A DNA stretch of 64,000 bases. It comes from Kaistia adipata DSM 17808 (GTDB lineage: Bacteria > Pseudomonadota > Alphaproteobacteria > Rhizobiales > Kaistiaceae). The notes under the pieces are model-generated. The model searched no databases. It was not told where the DNA came from and worked only from the letters and a program-made list of their open reading frames with translations. The DNA lies in the NCBI RefSeq assembly GCF_000423225.1, contig NZ_KE383992.1, forward strand, positions 436,971 through 500,970. Direction: 5' to 3'. The stretch's first letter is position 1; each line of letters begins with the position of its first letter. The translations under genes and the position numbers were made by a program. Positions 40,330-52,914 of this stretch are shown here, in pieces.

Positions 40330-43107
40330 TCAGCCCGACTTGCGCACGGCCGGTTTCTCGGCCGGCTGGGTTCCCTCGAACGCCTGGCGCAGGCGGCGAC
40401 GGATGCTCGCCTCGCGGTTGGCGTTCATCACCTTCCGGGCGGTCAGGTCGGTCACATAGAAGACGTCGACGACCCGCTCGCCGAAGGTGGCGATATGCGC
40501 CGAGGCGATGTTCAGATTGAGATCGGAGATCGAGCGGGTCAGGTCGTAGAGCAGGCCCGGCCTGTCGAGGCCCGACGCCTCGATCGCCGTGAACTGGTTC
40601 GACCAGGAATTGTCGAGCAGGATGTTGGTCTCGACCGTGAACGCCTTGATGCGGGCGCGCGACTTCGCCCGCTTGGCGATCGCCTCGGGCAGCGCCACGG
40701 CGCCGGACAGCGCCTGCTCGATCAGCGCGCCGACCTTCAGCGCCCGCGTCGTCTCCTCCGCGTCGGTCTCGAACTCGCGCGCGATGAAGATGGTGTCGAC
40801 GGCGAGCCCGTCCGTGGTGGTGAAGATCTGCGCGTCGACGATGTTGCCGCCGGCGGCGGTGCAGGCGCCGGCGATCATCGACAGGAGGCGCGGATGGTCC
40901 GGCGCCAGCACGGTGATCTCGGTGATCGATTCGAAGGCCCGCGTGGAGACGGCCGTCGCCAGCGTCCTGCCCGAGCGGTCGGCGTCGCGCATCAGCGTCG
41001 CATGGGCGATCTTGCGCGGCAGGTCGACCCGGAGCCAATAGGCCGGATAGTGGCGGTCGAGATAGCGGTCGAGCTCGGCGGCCGGCCAGTCCGCGAGCGC
41101 CTCGGCCAGTTCCGCCTTGGCGGCGGCGACGCGCTCGTCGCGCGACACCTGGCTGTGGCCGCCGGTCAGAAGTGGCTCGGTCTCGTAGTAGAGCGTGCGC
41201 AGCAGCTGCCCCTTCCAGCCGTTCCAGACGCCGGGGCCGACCGCCTTGATGTCGGCGATGGTCAGCACCATCAGCATCTTCAGCCGCTCCAGGCTCTGCA
41301 CGATCGCCGCGAAATCCTGGATCGTCTTGCGGTCGCCGAGATCGCGTGACTGCGCCGTCATGCTCATCAGCAAGTGATGCTCGACCAGCCAGGCGACGGT
41401 CTCAGTCTGGGCGGGGGAGAGGCCGAAGCGCCGGCAGAGCTTGCGCGCCACGCGGGCGCCGGCGATCGAGTGATCCTCCGGCCGGCCCTTGGCGACATCA
41501 TGCAGGAACATCGCGACATAGAGCGCGGTGCGGTCCTGGATGGTCGGCATGACGGCGTTGGCGAGCGGGTGCTCGCTGGCCCGATCGCCGCCGTCGATCT
41601 CCGACAAGACGCCGATCGAGCGGATCAGGTGCTCGTCGACGGTGTAGTGGTGATACATGTTGAACTGCATCATCGCGACGACCTTGCCGAAATCCGGCAC
41701 GAAGCGACCGAGCACGCCGGCTTCGTTCATCCGACGCAGCACGACCTCCGGCTGGTTGCGCGAGGCGACCAGCTCCAGGAACAGTCGATTCGCCTCGGGA
41801 TCCTCGCGCAGCTTCGCGTCGATCAGCTTCAGCGACCGCGTCACCTGCTTCATCGCGTCGGGATGGAAGGCGAGGTTGTGCTTGTCGGCGAGGTGGAAGA
41901 TGCGGATCAGGTTGACCGGATCGCGCGCGAACACCTCGGGCGAGGCCATGTTGATGCGGTCGTGCTCGACGACGAAATCGCTGGAGCCGGTGATCTTGCG
42001 ATGGCGGCGGCGCGCGCCGAACGGGAAGAAGCGGTTCAGGAGCGGCGTCGGCTTGGCGTTCTCCTCCTCCAGGCCGGCGCAGAAGATCATCGTCAGGTCG
42101 CCGACATCCTTGGCGACCAGGAAGTAGTGCTTCATGAAGCGCTCGACATCCTTCATGCCGGGATGCGAGGTGTAGCCGAGGCGGACCGCCATCTCGCGCT
42201 GCACATCGAAGGAGAGCCGTTCCTCCGGCCGTCCAGTCAGGAAATGCAGGTGGCAGCGCACCGACCAGAGGAAATCCTCCGACTTGCGAAACAGCGCCAG
42301 TTCCGAGCGCGAGAACACGCCCGCCTCGACCAGCGCGTCGCCGGATCGGACGTGGTAGAAATATTTGGCGATCCAGAACAGCGTGTGCAGGTCCCTGAGG
42401 CCGCCCTTGCCTTCCTTGACGTTGGGCTCGACCAGGTAGCGCGAGGCGCCCTGGCGACGGTGGCGCTCATCGCGCTCGGCGAGCTTGGCGACGATGAACT
42501 CCGGCCCCGTGCCCCTGACCACCTCGGCGTCGAAGCGCTGGGTCAGCTCGTAGAACAGCTTCTCGTCGCCCCAGAGGAAGCGAGCCTCCAGGATCGCCGT
42601 GCGGATGGTCATGTCGCCGCGCGAGAGGCGGACGCATTCGTCGACGTTGCGGGTGGCATGCCCGACCTTCAGGCCGAGATCCCAGAGCATGTAGAGCACG
42701 AATTCGACGATGCTCTCGCCCCAGGGCGTCTGCTTGTAGGGAAGCAGGAACAACAGGTCGATGTCGGAGCCCGGCGCCAGCATGCCGCGGCCATAGCCAC
42801 CGACCGCCACCAGTGCCATGCGCTCGGCCGAGGTCGGATTCTCGGCCGGATAGACATGGCGCAGCGCGACCTCGTAGATCGCGCCGATGATGTCGTCCTG
42901 CAATTGCGACAGCCGCCGCGCGCAGGCGCTGCCATGGCCGTCGGCGACCAGTTGCGCCTCCGCCGCCGCCCGGCCATCGCGCAACACCTGCTTCAGATGC
43001 ACGAGCACGGCGCCGCGCAACGCGGCCTTGTCGAGACCGGACGCCATCGCATGCAGTTCCGCGGCGAGCGAAGAACCGGCGGGAGGCGCTTTGTCGGTTC
43101 GGGTCAT
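40330..43107 (-). CDS. glnD: Bifunctional [protein-PII] uridylyltransferase/removing enzyme
   Basis: A 925-residue nitrogen sensor that uridylylates PII proteins under nitrogen limitation and removes UMP when glutamine is high. The nucleotidyltransferase domain has [20 protein letters not shown] (about residues 103-122). The HD domain has [15 protein letters not shown] and [14 protein letters not shown]. Two ACT domains end the protein ([20 protein letters not shown] and [18 protein letters not shown]). The ATG at 43107 is preferred to a TTG four codons upstream. mutS precedes it by 102 bases. Confidence 0.96.
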   Translation of the reverse strand: MTRTDKAPPAGSSLAAELHAMASGLDKAALRGAVLVHLKQVLRDGRAAAEAQLVADGHGSACARRLSQLQDDIIGAIYEVALRHVYPAENPTSAERMALVAVGGYGRGMLAPGSDIDLLFLLPYKQTPWGESIVEFVLYMLWDLGLKVGHATRNVDECVRLSRGDMTIRTAILEARFLWGDEKLFYELTQRFDAEVVRGTGPEFIVAKLAERDERHRRQGASRYLVEPNVKEGKGGLRDLHTLFWIAKYFYHVRSGDALVEAGVFSRSELALFRKSEDFLWSVRCHLHFLTGRPEERLSFDVQREMAVRLGYTSHPGMKDVERFMKHYFLVAKDVGDLTMIFCAGLEEENAKPTPLLNRFFPFGARRRHRKITGSSDFVVEHDRINMASPEVFARDPVNLIRIFHLADKHNLAFHPDAMKQVTRSLKLIDAKLREDPEANRLFLELVASRNQPEVVLRRMNEAGVLGRFVPDFGKVVAMMQFNMYHHYTVDEHLIRSIGVLSEIDGGDRASEHPLANAVMPTIQDRTALYVAMFLHDVAKGRPEDHSIAGARVARKLCRRFGLSPAQTETVAWLVEHHLLMSMTAQSRDLGDRKTIQDFAAIVQSLERLKMLMVLTIADIKAVGPGVWNGWKGQLLRTLYYETEPLLTGGHSQVSRDERVAAAKAELAEALADWPAAELDRYLDRHYPAYWLRVDLPRKIAHATLMRDADRSGRTLATAVSTRAFESITEITVLAPDHPRLLSMIAGACTAAGGNIVDAQIFTTTDGLAVDTIFIAREFETDAEETTRALKVGALIEQALSGAVALPEAIAKRAKSRARIKAFTVETNILLDNSWSNQFTAIEASGLDRPGLLYDLTRSISDLNLNIASAHIATFGERVVDVFYVTDLTARKVMNANREASIRRRLRQAFEGTQPAEKPAVRKSG

Positions 43108-43209
43108 GGAGGCGAGCAACCCTTGGTCGTGGCAGGAAGGGAACGACCGTAGACCGCTTTTCGCCGCGACGCCAAGGGCGGCGGCCGACCCGCCCGGCCG
43201 GCAGAGGCC

Positions 43210-45924
43210 TCAGGCGCTGCCGGCGCGGATCGCCTTCAGCCCGTAGAGCGCCTCCAGCGCCTGGCGCGGGGTCATTTCGTCCGGCGCGAGGCCGTCGAGC
43301 GCAGGCCCGAGCGGATCTTCCGCCACGACAGGCTGCGGTTTGACGGCCAGCGCGGCAAATAGCGGCAGGTCGTCGATCAGCGTCGCCGCCGGCGATTTCC
43401 GGTCGGTCTCCTCGAGATGCGAGAGCACGTCGCGCGCCCGCGCCACGACCGAGGCCGGCAGGCCGGCGAGCTTCGCCACCTGGATGCCGTAGGATCGGTC
43501 GGCCGCGCCGGCGACGATCTCGTGCAGGAAGACGACGTCGCCGTTCCATTCCTTGACCCGCACGGTGGCGTTCTCGAGCCGGTCGAGCCGCTGCGAGAGC
43601 GCCGTCAGCTCGTGATAATGCGTGGCGAACAGGCCGCGCGAACAATTGACCTCGTGCAGATGCTCGATCGCCGCCCAGGCGATCGACAGGCCGTCGAAGG
43701 TCGCCGTGCCGCGACCGATCTCGTCGAGGATGACCAGCGAGCGCTCGGTCGCCTGGTTCAGGATCGCCGCCGTCTCGACCATCTCGACCATGAAGGTCGA
43801 GCGGCCGCGTGCGAGATCGTCGGCGGCGCCGACGCGGCTGAACAGCCGGTCGACGATGCCGAGATGGGCGCTCTCGGCCGGCACGTAGGATCCGATCTGC
43901 GCCAGGATGGCGATCAGGCCGTTCTGGCGCAGGAAGGTCGACTTACCGGCCATGTTGGGGCCGGTGATCAGCCAGATCAGGCCCGGCTTGCCGTCCTTGC
44001 GGGCGCCGAGATCGCAGCCATTGGCGACGAAGGCGGCCCCGCCGTCGCGCTTCAGCGCCTGCTCGACCACCGGATGGCGGCCGCCCCGAATGTCGAAGGC
44101 GAGCGAATTGTCGACGACCGGGCGGGCGTAGTTGTCGGTCTCGGCCAGCGTTGCCAGCGCCGCCGTGACGTCGATGACGGCAAGCGCTGCGGCAACCATC
44201 CGCAATGTTTCGGCCACCGCGATGACACGGGCGAGCAGGGTATCGAAGATCGCCTGCTCGATCGCCAGCGCGCGGTCGCCGGCCGAGGCGATCTTCGCCT
44301 CGAGGTCGGCGAGCTCGGTGGTGATGAAGCGCATGGCGCCGGCCATGGTCTGGCGATGGATGTAGCGGCCGGCGAACTCGGCGCCGAGCAGCCGCTCGCC
44401 ATGCTGCTGCGGCACCTCGATGAAATAGCCGAGCACGTTGTTGTGCTTGATCTTGAGCGCCTTGATGTCGGTCTCGGCGGCGTAGGTCGCCTGCAGGCCG
44501 GCGATCACCTGGCGGCTCTCGTCGCGCAGCGCCCGCGTCGTGTCGAGGTCGGCGTCGTAGCCGGCCCGGACGAAGCCGCCGTCGCGGCGGAGCAGCGGCA
44601 ACTCGTCGGCAAGCGCGATCGCGAGTTCGGCGGCGAGATCGTGCGGCGCCTCGACGAGCGAAGTCCGCGCCGCCGCGATCTCCTCGGGCAGATCCGCGCC
44701 ATCCTCGCCGAGGACGGTCGCCAGCCGCGCCGCCGCGTCGAGCGCGAAGCGGATGCCGGCGAGATCGCGCGGGCCGCCGCGATTGAGCGACAGGCGCGAC
44801 AGGGCGCGGGCGAGATCCGGGCTGGCGCCGAGCGCCTCGCGCAGCACCATGCGGCGACGGCCGAGACGCAGCATGTGATCGAGCGCGTCGAGCCGGCGCC
44901 CGATCAGGTCGGGATCGGTCGACGGACTGGCGAGCCGTTCGGCCAGCAGCCGCGAACCGGCTCCGGTCACCGTGCGGTCGATGGCGGCGAGCAGGCTGCC
45001 GCGCCGTTCGCCGGAGAGCGTGCGCACCAGTTCGAGATTGGCGCGCGTCGCCGCGTCGATCAGCATGACGGCGCCGTCGCTCTCGCGGATCGGCCGGGCG
45101 AGCGGCGGCCGCTCGCTGATCTGCGTCTTCTCGACATAGGCGAGCGCGGCGGCGGCGGCCGAAAGCTCGACGCGCGAGAACGAGCCGAGCCCGTCCAGCG
45201 TGCCGACGCCGAAATAGGCGGCAAGCCGACTCGCCGCGGTCGCGCCGTCGAAGAAGGCGCCCGGCAGCGGCGTCACCGAAACCGGCAGCTCACGTACGAA
45301 GGTTCCGAGAACCTCATCGGCGAAGAAGCTGTCCGGCACCAGCAATTCGCGCGGGTCGACACGGGCGACATCGGCCGAGAGACGGAGCCCGTCACTTTCG
45401 GCGAGGCGGAAATCGCCGGTCGAGATGTCGATCCAGGCGATGGCGAACCGGTCCTGGCCGTCCTCGCCGGCGCCGCGCTGGCGAGCGATGGCGGCGAGAT
45501 AATTGTTGCGGCCGGCGTCGAGCAGCGTGTCCTCGGTCAGCGTACCGGGCGTGACGAGACGGACGACGGCGCGGCGAACGACGGACTTGCCACCGCGCTT
45601 CTTCGCCTCGGCCGGGTCCTCGGTCTGCTCGCAGACCGCGACGCGATGGCCGAGCGCGATCAGCTTCTGCAGATAGTCGTTGGCGGCATGCACCGGCACG
45701 CCGCACATCGGGATGTCCTCGCCGAGATGCTTGCCCCGCTTGGTCAGCGTGATGCCGAGCGCGCGCGACGCCACTTCGGCGTCGGCGAAGAACAATTCGT
45801 AGAAATCGCCCATCCGGTAGAACAGAAGGCTGTCCGGATTGGCGGATTTGATCTCGAGGAACTGCTCCATCATCGGCGTGGGCCGAGGCAGGGCGGTGTC
45901 GGTGGCGGGGTCTGGCGCGAGCAT
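43210..45924 (-). CDS. mutS: DNA mismatch repair protein MutS
   Basis: The 904-residue MutS recognises mismatches. The N-terminal mismatch-binding part includes [20 protein letters not shown] with the Phe-x-Glu motif, and the clamp and lever domains follow. The ATPase has Walker [15 protein letters not shown] and Walker [21 protein letters not shown]. The C-terminal helix-turn-helix dimerisation part is complete. It is divergent from the malic enzyme gene across 155 bases and is the first gene of the leftward mutS-glnD-murJ-trpS run. Confidence 0.97.
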   Translation of the reverse strand: MLAPDPATDTALPRPTPMMEQFLEIKSANPDSLLFYRMGDFYELFFADAEVASRALGITLTKRGKHLGEDIPMCGVPVHAANDYLQKLIALGHRVAVCEQTEDPAEAKKRGGKSVVRRAVVRLVTPGTLTEDTLLDAGRNNYLAAIARQRGAGEDGQDRFAIAWIDISTGDFRLAESDGLRLSADVARVDPRELLVPDSFFADEVLGTFVRELPVSVTPLPGAFFDGATAASRLAAYFGVGTLDGLGSFSRVELSAAAAALAYVEKTQISERPPLARPIRESDGAVMLIDAATRANLELVRTLSGERRGSLLAAIDRTVTGAGSRLLAERLASPSTDPDLIGRRLDALDHMLRLGRRRMVLREALGASPDLARALSRLSLNRGGPRDLAGIRFALDAAARLATVLGEDGADLPEEIAAARTSLVEAPHDLAAELAIALADELPLLRRDGGFVRAGYDADLDTTRALRDESRQVIAGLQATYAAETDIKALKIKHNNVLGYFIEVPQQHGERLLGAEFAGRYIHRQTMAGAMRFITTELADLEAKIASAGDRALAIEQAIFDTLLARVIAVAETLRMVAAALAVIDVTAALATLAETDNYARPVVDNSLAFDIRGGRHPVVEQALKRDGGAAFVANGCDLGARKDGKPGLIWLITGPNMAGKSTFLRQNGLIAILAQIGSYVPAESAHLGIVDRLFSRVGAADDLARGRSTFMVEMVETAAILNQATERSLVILDEIGRGTATFDGLSIAWAAIEHLHEVNCSRGLFATHYHELTALSQRLDRLENATVRVKEWNGDVVFLHEIVAGAADRSYGIQVAKLAGLPASVVARARDVLSHLEETDRKSPAATLIDDLPLFAALAVKPQPVVAEDPLGPALDGLAPDEMTPRQALEALYGLKAIRAGSA

Positions 45925-45982
45925 GGCCGGACGCTAGCAAAACGTTGAAGGTGTTTCACCCTCGCCGACAATACCAATCCGC

Positions 45983-46010
45983 TTGAGATCACAGAAACCG
46001 GTGATATCGT
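45983..46010 (+). promoter_or_regulatory. Possible promoter of the malic enzyme gene
   Basis: TTGAGA (45983-45988), a 16-base spacer and TATCGT (46005-46010) lie 70 bases before the ATG. The match is fair only. Confidence 0.35.
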
Positions 46011-46079
46011 CGCCGTCCCACATCTTGAGACGGCGAATGCCGTCCGCCCCCGGAAACGCCCACGCCGAGCCCCGAAACG

Positions 46080-48362
46080 ATGACCGAGACCAAACGTCCC
46101 GCCAAGAGCGGCCCTGTGCTGACCGACGCCGAAGCGCTGGACTTCCACGCCCATGGCCGGCCCGGCAAGCTCGAGATCACGCCGACCAAGCCGATGGCGA
46201 CGCAGCGCGACCTGTCGCTCGCCTATTCGCCCGGCGTCGCCGTGCCGGTGAAGGCGATCGCCGAGGATCCGTCCAAGGCCTATGATTACACGACGCGCGG
46301 CAACGTCGTCGCCGTCATCTCGAACGGAACCGCCATCCTCGGCCTCGGCAATCTGGGTCCCCTCGCCTCGAAGCCGGTGATGGAGGGCAAGGCCGTCCTC
46401 TTCAAGCGCTTCGCCGACATCGACTCGATCGATCTCGAGCTCGACACCGAGGACGTCGACGCCTTCGTCAACTCGGTCCGCTATCTCGGGCCCTCCTTCG
46501 GCGGCATCAACCTGGAAGACATCAAGGCGCCGGACTGCTTCGTCATCGAAAGCCGCCTGCGCGAGCTGATGGACATTCCCGTCTTCCATGACGACCAGCA
46601 CGGCACGGCGATCATCGCCACCGCCGGCATGATCAACGCGCTGCACCTGACCGGCCGCGACATCAAGACGACGCGCCTCGTCTGCAACGGCGCCGGCGCC
46701 GCCGGCATCGCCTGCATCGAGCTCGTCAAGGCGATGGGCATGCCGGCCGAGAACGTCATTCTCTGCGACACCAAGGGCGTGGTCTATCAAGGCCGCACCG
46801 AGGGCATGAACCAGTGGAAGACGGCGCATGCCTCGCCGACCGACGCGCGCACGCTCGAGGACGCGATGAAGGGCGCCGACATCTTCTTCGGCGTCTCTGC
46901 CCAGGGTGCGCTGACGCCGGAGATGGTCCGCTCGATGGCGCCGAAGCCGATCATCTTCGCCATGGCCAATCCCGATCCGGAGATCACGCCGGAGGAAGTG
47001 GCCGAGATCCGCGACGACGCGATCATGGCGACGGGCCGGTCGGACTATCCGAACCAGGTCAACAACGTCCTCGGCTTCCCCTACATCTTCCGTGGCGCCC
47101 TCGACGTGCGCGCCACGACCATCAACGAGGACATGAAGATCGCGGCCGCCAACGCCCTCGCGGCGCTGGCGCGCAAGGATGTTCCGGACGAGGTCGCCGC
47201 CGCCTATCAGGGCGTCCGTCCCCGTTTCGGGCCGCACTACATCATCCCGGTGCCATTCGATCCGCGCCTGCTGTCGGACATTCCGGCCGCCGTCGCCCAG
47301 GCGGCGATGGATTCGGGCGTCGCCGGCAAGCCGATCGAGGACATGGCCGCCTACAAGATCCAGCTCTCGGCCCGTCGCGACCCGATCGTCAGCACGCTGG
47401 CCCGCATCTACGAGCGCGTGCGCCGCAATCCGAAGCGCGTGGTGTTCGCCGAGGGCGAGGAAGAGCAGGTCATCCGCGCCGCCGCCAGCTTCGTGGCGCA
47501 GGAACTCGGCACCGCGATCCTGATCGGCCGCGAGGACATCATCCGCGAGACGGCGGCGAATGCCGACATCGAGATCCGGGACGGAATGGAGATCCACAAT
47601 GCGCGGCTGTCGCAGCGCAATCCCGCCTATATCGACTTCCTCTATGCGCGCCTGCAGCGGCAGGGCTACCTGCTGCGCGACAGCCAGCGCCTGATCAACA
47701 CCGACCGCAACTATTTCGGCGCCACCATGGTGGCGCTCGGCGACGCCGACGCCATGGTCTCCGGCGTCACGCGCAATTATTCGACGGTTTTGCACGACGT
47801 CCGCAAGGTCATCGACACCCGGCCCGGCCACCGGGTCATCGGCGTGTCGATCGCGCTGATCCGCGGCCGGACCGTGGTCGTCGCCGATACGGCGGTGCAC
47901 GACATGCCGACGGGCGAGGAGCTCGCCGACATCGCGGTCGAGGCGGCCGGCGTCGCCAAGCGCCTCGGCTATGAGCCGCGCGTCGCCATGCTCGCCTATT
48001 CGACCTTCGGCCAGCCAGAGAGCGAGCGCTCCCGCCATGTGCGCGAGGCGGTGCAGATCCTCGAGCGGCGGCGCGTCGGATTCGAGTTCGACGGCGAGAT
48101 GGCCGCCGACGTGGCGCTGAACCCGAAGGCGATGGCGGCCTATCCGTTCTGCCGCCTGTCGGGCCCGGCCAACGTGCTGGTCATGCCCGCGTTCCACTCG
48201 GCCTCGATCTCGACCAAGATGCTGCAGGAATTGGGCGGTGCTACCGTCATCGGGCCGCTGCTGGTCGGCCTCGACAAGCCGGTCCAGATCCTCTCGCTCG
48301 GGGCGCGCGACAGCGACATCGTCAACATGGCGGCACTGGCGGCCTTCAACGTGGGCGGCTAA
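46080..48362 (+). CDS. maeB: Malic enzyme with C-terminal phosphotransacetylase-like domain
   Basis: A 760-residue fusion protein. Residues about 1-430 are a malic enzyme that makes pyruvate and CO2 from malate, with FHDDQHGTAIIATAGMINAL and LVCNGAGAAGIACIELV (Rossmann). Residues about 440-760 are like phosphotransacetylase (SGVTRNYSTVLHDVRK, FGQPESERSRHVREAV). In rhizobia this domain lacks transacetylase activity and binds acetyl-CoA as an allosteric effector. The NAD or NADP preference cannot be read with certainty. It works with PckA in C4-dicarboxylate use. Confidence 0.94.
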   Translation: MTETKRPAKSGPVLTDAEALDFHAHGRPGKLEITPTKPMATQRDLSLAYSPGVAVPVKAIAEDPSKAYDYTTRGNVVAVISNGTAILGLGNLGPLASKPVMEGKAVLFKRFADIDSIDLELDTEDVDAFVNSVRYLGPSFGGINLEDIKAPDCFVIESRLRELMDIPVFHDDQHGTAIIATAGMINALHLTGRDIKTTRLVCNGAGAAGIACIELVKAMGMPAENVILCDTKGVVYQGRTEGMNQWKTAHASPTDARTLEDAMKGADIFFGVSAQGALTPEMVRSMAPKPIIFAMANPDPEITPEEVAEIRDDAIMATGRSDYPNQVNNVLGFPYIFRGALDVRATTINEDMKIAAANALAALARKDVPDEVAAAYQGVRPRFGPHYIIPVPFDPRLLSDIPAAVAQAAMDSGVAGKPIEDMAAYKIQLSARRDPIVSTLARIYERVRRNPKRVVFAEGEEEQVIRAAASFVAQELGTAILIGREDIIRETAANADIEIRDGMEIHNARLSQRNPAYIDFLYARLQRQGYLLRDSQRLINTDRNYFGATMVALGDADAMVSGVTRNYSTVLHDVRKVIDTRPGHRVIGVSIALIRGRTVVVADTAVHDMPTGEELADIAVEAAGVAKRLGYEPRVAMLAYSTFGQPESERSRHVREAVQILERRRVGFEFDGEMAADVALNPKAMAAYPFCRLSGPANVLVMPAFHSASISTKMLQELGGATVIGPLLVGLDKPVQILSLGARDSDIVNMAALAAFNVGG

Positions 48363-48397
48363 AGAGGCAGGACAACCGCCAAACACCGGGCCTCGCG

Positions 48398-49297
48398 ATG
48401 CCGAAAGTCTACGACTGCTTCACCTTCTTCAACGAGCTCGATCTCCTGGAGGTGCGGCTGAACGAACTCGATGGTGTCGTCGATCGCTTCGTGCTGTGCG
48501 AGTCGCCCTATACCTTCCGCGGCCAGCCCAAGCCGCTGGTCTTCCAGGAGAATCGCGCCCGCTTCGCGCGGTTCCTCCCCAAGATCGAGCATGTCGTCGT
48601 CGACGACCTGCCGCTCGGCGGCCGCAAGAAGGAACACGACTATTTCAAGAAGGAACGGTTCCAGCGCAACGCGCTGGCGCGCGGCCTCAGAGACGCTGCG
48701 CCGGACGACTATGTCATCCTCTGCGACGTGGACGAGATCCCGCGCGCGGACGCGATCGAGGCGATCGTCCGGGCGAACGGCACCAAGGCCGTCCACCTGC
48801 TCGAGATGGACTACCACACCTATTTTCTGAACCTGCTGACTTCGACGGCCTGGGACAAGCCGCGCATGGCGCGGCATGGCGACATCCGCAAGCTGCAGGC
48901 GCTGCGTTCGGGCGGGCCGGGCTGGGCACCGAAGGAAAAGCGGGTGCTCGCGGTGCTGCGGCAATGGAAACGGATGGTTTTCGGCGTCCGGCCACGGCCT
49001 TGGGTGCGTGTCCCCGACGCGGGGTGGCACTTTACCTCGATGAACGGCCCCGCTGCGGTGCGCGAGAAAATGATGGCCTATTCGCATGTCCGGCCGGACA
49101 TGGAGGACGAGGCGGCGATCATCGGCAAGATCGCCGCCATCCTGGAACAGGCGGTGGCAAATGGAGACGCCGCGACGCCGCGCATCGAACCGCTGGACCG
49201 CATGCCGGCCTTCATCCGCGACAATCCCGAGCGCTTCGCCGGCCTGATCGCCTCCGCCGAGACCGTGGCGGAATACCAAGTGCTGGCCCGGGGCTGA
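48398..49297 (+). CDS. Glycosyltransferase family 17 protein
   Basis: A 299-residue protein like beta-1,4-N-acetylglucosaminyltransferases of family GT17. MPKVYDCFTFFNELDLLEVR at the N-terminus, FVLCESPYTFRGQPKPLVF, CDVDEIPRADAIEAIV (the DxD metal motif) and GWHFTSMNGP are hallmarks of the family. In eukaryotes the enzyme adds bisecting GlcNAc; bacterial members have no established acceptor. There is no signal peptide, so it acts in the cytoplasm or at the membrane face. It is 35 bases after the malic enzyme gene and is not surrounded by other polysaccharide genes, so its role is open. Confidence 0.85.
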   Translation: MPKVYDCFTFFNELDLLEVRLNELDGVVDRFVLCESPYTFRGQPKPLVFQENRARFARFLPKIEHVVVDDLPLGGRKKEHDYFKKERFQRNALARGLRDAAPDDYVILCDVDEIPRADAIEAIVRANGTKAVHLLEMDYHTYFLNLLTSTAWDKPRMARHGDIRKLQALRSGGPGWAPKEKRVLAVLRQWKRMVFGVRPRPWVRVPDAGWHFTSMNGPAAVREKMMAYSHVRPDMEDEAAIIGKIAAILEQAVANGDAATPRIEPLDRMPAFIRDNPERFAGLIASAETVAEYQVLARG

Positions 49298-49312
49298 CCA
49301 GAGCTGTCAGCC
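49292..49312. terminator. Hairpin spanning both stop codons of convergent genes
   Basis: GGCTGAC (49292-49298) and GTCAGCC (49306-49312) pair around a seven-base loop. The left arm contains the stop of the GT17 gene and the right arm the stop of pncA. There is no U-run on either side. Confidence 0.4.
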
Positions 49313-49933
49313 GAGACGGGCCGTCGACTGGATCCGCTGGATTCCGGTCTTGTCCATGATGGCGTTGGCCTCGGCGAGCGAGCCATTGGTGTCGATGGCG
49401 CGACAGGCGTCCTCGATCACGGTGGTCTGGAAGCCATGCGCGCGGGCGTCCTGCGCCGTCCAGAAGACGCAGAAATCGAGCGCCAGGCCGACGACGAAGA
49501 CGTGCTCGATGTTGCGCTCGAACAGATAGCCGGTGAGCCCGGTCGGGGTCTTGCGATCGGCCTCGAAGAAGGCGGAATAGCTGTCGGTATGGGCGTGGTA
49601 GCCCTTGCGGATGATCAGCTGCGCATGCGGGATGTCGAGGCCGGGCGCCAGTTCCGCGCCGGACGAACCCTGGATGCAGTGATCCGGCCACAGCACCTGC
49701 TGGCCGTAGCGCAGCCCGATCGTCTCGAAAGGCTGGCGGCCGGCATGCGTCGAGGCGAAGGAGATGTGGCCGGCCGGATGCCAGTCCTGCGTGATCACGA
49801 CGTTCTGGAAGCCGCGCGCCAGGCGGTTGACCAGCGGCACGATGGCATGGCCGTCGGAAACGGCCAGCGCCCCGCCGGGCAGGAAGTCATTCTGGATGTC
49901 CGTTACGATCAGGACGGCATTCGATTCCGGCAC
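49307..49933 (-). CDS. pncA: Nicotinamidase
   Basis: The 208-residue isochorismatase-fold enzyme hydrolyses nicotinamide to nicotinic acid for NAD salvage. The catalytic Asp is in VTDIQNDFLPGGALAV (about residues 10-25), metal-binding His residues lie in WHPAGHISFAS, and the nucleophile Cys is in GLALDFCVFWTAQDA. The start is GTG at 49933 with GGGAG upstream. It converges on the GT17 gene and lies downstream of alkB on the same strand. Confidence 0.93.
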   Translation of the reverse strand: MPESNAVLIVTDIQNDFLPGGALAVSDGHAIVPLVNRLARGFQNVVITQDWHPAGHISFASTHAGRQPFETIGLRYGQQVLWPDHCIQGSSGAELAPGLDIPHAQLIIRKGYHAHTDSYSAFFEADRKTPTGLTGYLFERNIEHVFVVGLALDFCVFWTAQDARAHGFQTTVIEDACRAIDTNGSLAEANAIMDKTGIQRIQSTARLG

Positions 49934-49974
49934 GATGTCTCCCTCGCGGTATGGAAACGCAGACCAAGACGGCT

Positions 49975-50002
49975 GTTAACCCGAATGACCCGGCTTGTTA
50001 AC
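49975..50002. repeat. Two GTTAACC direct repeats 22 bases apart
   Basis: GTTAACC occurs at 49975 and again at 49997, two helical turns apart, in the short gap between alkB and pncA. Such AT-rich sites are rare in this GC-rich sequence. They could be half sites of a regulator of pncA. Confidence 0.3.
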
Positions 50003-50030
50003 CGACAAATTGGAATCGGATGAAATCTGC

Positions 50031-50678
50031 TCACACCGGCCCGGGCCTGGTGACCCGCCGCAACGTCAGATTGATGCGCCCGCCCTGTTGCAGCAACGTC
50101 GATGTGCCCGGATAAATCCGGTCGACGCCGTGGTAGGCGAGCCGCGCCGCGCCGCCGAGCAGCAGCACGTCGCCCGACGCCAGCCGGAACGAGCGCGTCG
50201 GGTCGCGGCGGTCGACGCCGCCGAGCCGGAACAGGCAGGTATCGCCGAGCGAGACGGACAAGACCGGCGCGGCGAACTCGGCCTCGTCCGCGTCCTGGTG
50301 CAGGCCCATGCGCGCATCCGGCTCATAGAAGTTGACGAGGCAGGCCTCCGGCGGATGCGGATAGCCCGAAAGCGCCTCCCAGAGCGCGAGCAGCATTTCG
50401 GGGATGGGCGGCCAGGGCCGGCCGGTGACCGGATGGGTCGCCTGGTAGCGATAGCCGGCCTGGTCGGAGACCCAGCCGAGCGGCCCGCAATTGGTCATGC
50501 GGACGGAAAACGGCTTGCCGGTCCGCGGCATGGTCGGCCGATAGAGCGGCGCCGCGGCCGCGACGGCGCGGATCGCATCGCGCAAATCCTCCTGCGTGGC
50601 GCGGTCGAACCGGCTCGGCAACAGGCGAAACCCCTCCGGCATGGCGCCATGCTCGCGCGACGATGGCGTTTCAGGCAT
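50031..50678 (-). CDS. alkB: Alpha-ketoglutarate-dependent DNA repair dioxygenase AlkB
   Basis: A protein of about 215 residues that oxidatively demethylates 1-methyladenine and 3-methylcytosine in DNA. The iron ligands are His and Asp in MGLHQDADEAEF and His in LAYHGVDRIYPGTS, and the 2-oxoglutarate-binding Arg is in RINLTLRRV at the end. NFYEPDARMGLHQD is the family motif. I prefer ATG 50678 (MPETPSSREHG); a longer start at 50717 and an internal ATG at 50642 are alternatives. It is divergent from dnaK. Confidence 0.93.
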   Translation of the reverse strand: MPETPSSREHGAMPEGFRLLPSRFDRATQEDLRDAIRAVAAAAPLYRPTMPRTGKPFSVRMTNCGPLGWVSDQAGYRYQATHPVTGRPWPPIPEMLLALWEALSGYPHPPEACLVNFYEPDARMGLHQDADEAEFAAPVLSVSLGDTCLFRLGGVDRRDPTRSFRLASGDVLLLGGAARLAYHGVDRIYPGTSTLLQQGGRINLTLRRVTRPGPV

Positions 50679-50735
50679 TTCGCGGCTTGCCTCCCTCGGT
50701 TCTTCGCATCGACCCATATCAAGGCTGAGAGCCGA

Positions 50736-50764
50736 CTTGCGGCGGTTTAGGCATCTTCTTATAT
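50736..50764 (+). promoter_or_regulatory. RpoH (sigma-32) promoter of dnaK
   Basis: CTTG (50736-50739), an 18-base spacer and CTTATAT (50758-50764) match the alphaproteobacterial heat-shock consensus CTTG-N17/18-CYTATNT. The transcript would start near 50771, about 129 bases before dnaK. No CIRCE element is seen here. Confidence 0.8.
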
Positions 50765-50899
50765 ACGCCCAGAACCTGCGCAGGCCGGCCCTTCGCCGAG
50801 ACCACGCAAATCGTAGTGTTCATGGGGGCCGTCCCGGTGCGACCGGAACGGCGGAAGCCTCTGAGAGGGTCCGCACGGCCCGCCGAAAGGAGAGAGAAT

Positions 50900-52801
<1,902 letters not shown>

Positions 52802-52821
52802 TCGGTCTTCGCAAGAACCAG

Positions 52822-52848
52822 GAGGCCCGGCGCCCCGCGCCGGGCCTC
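52822..52848 (+). terminator. Hairpin between dnaK and dnaJ
   Basis: GAGGCCCGGCGC and GCGCCGGGCCTC form a 12-base-pair stem with a three-base loop, 21 bases after the dnaK stop. No U-run follows. It probably lowers dnaJ expression relative to dnaK by attenuation or by stabilising the dnaK message. Confidence 0.6.
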
Positions 52849-52914
52849 TATCACGGCACGACACCGTTGTGTCTCTACTCTTGAGTTTCGGCTCGCTTTC
52901 ACCACGGGCGTTGC

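Noticed and set aside
45870-48386. An 838-codon open frame antisense to the malic enzyme gene
   Set aside because: It is a shadow frame caused by high GC at third positions. Its composition is rich in Arg, Asp, Gly and His with no domain, while the opposite strand encodes a clear enzyme.
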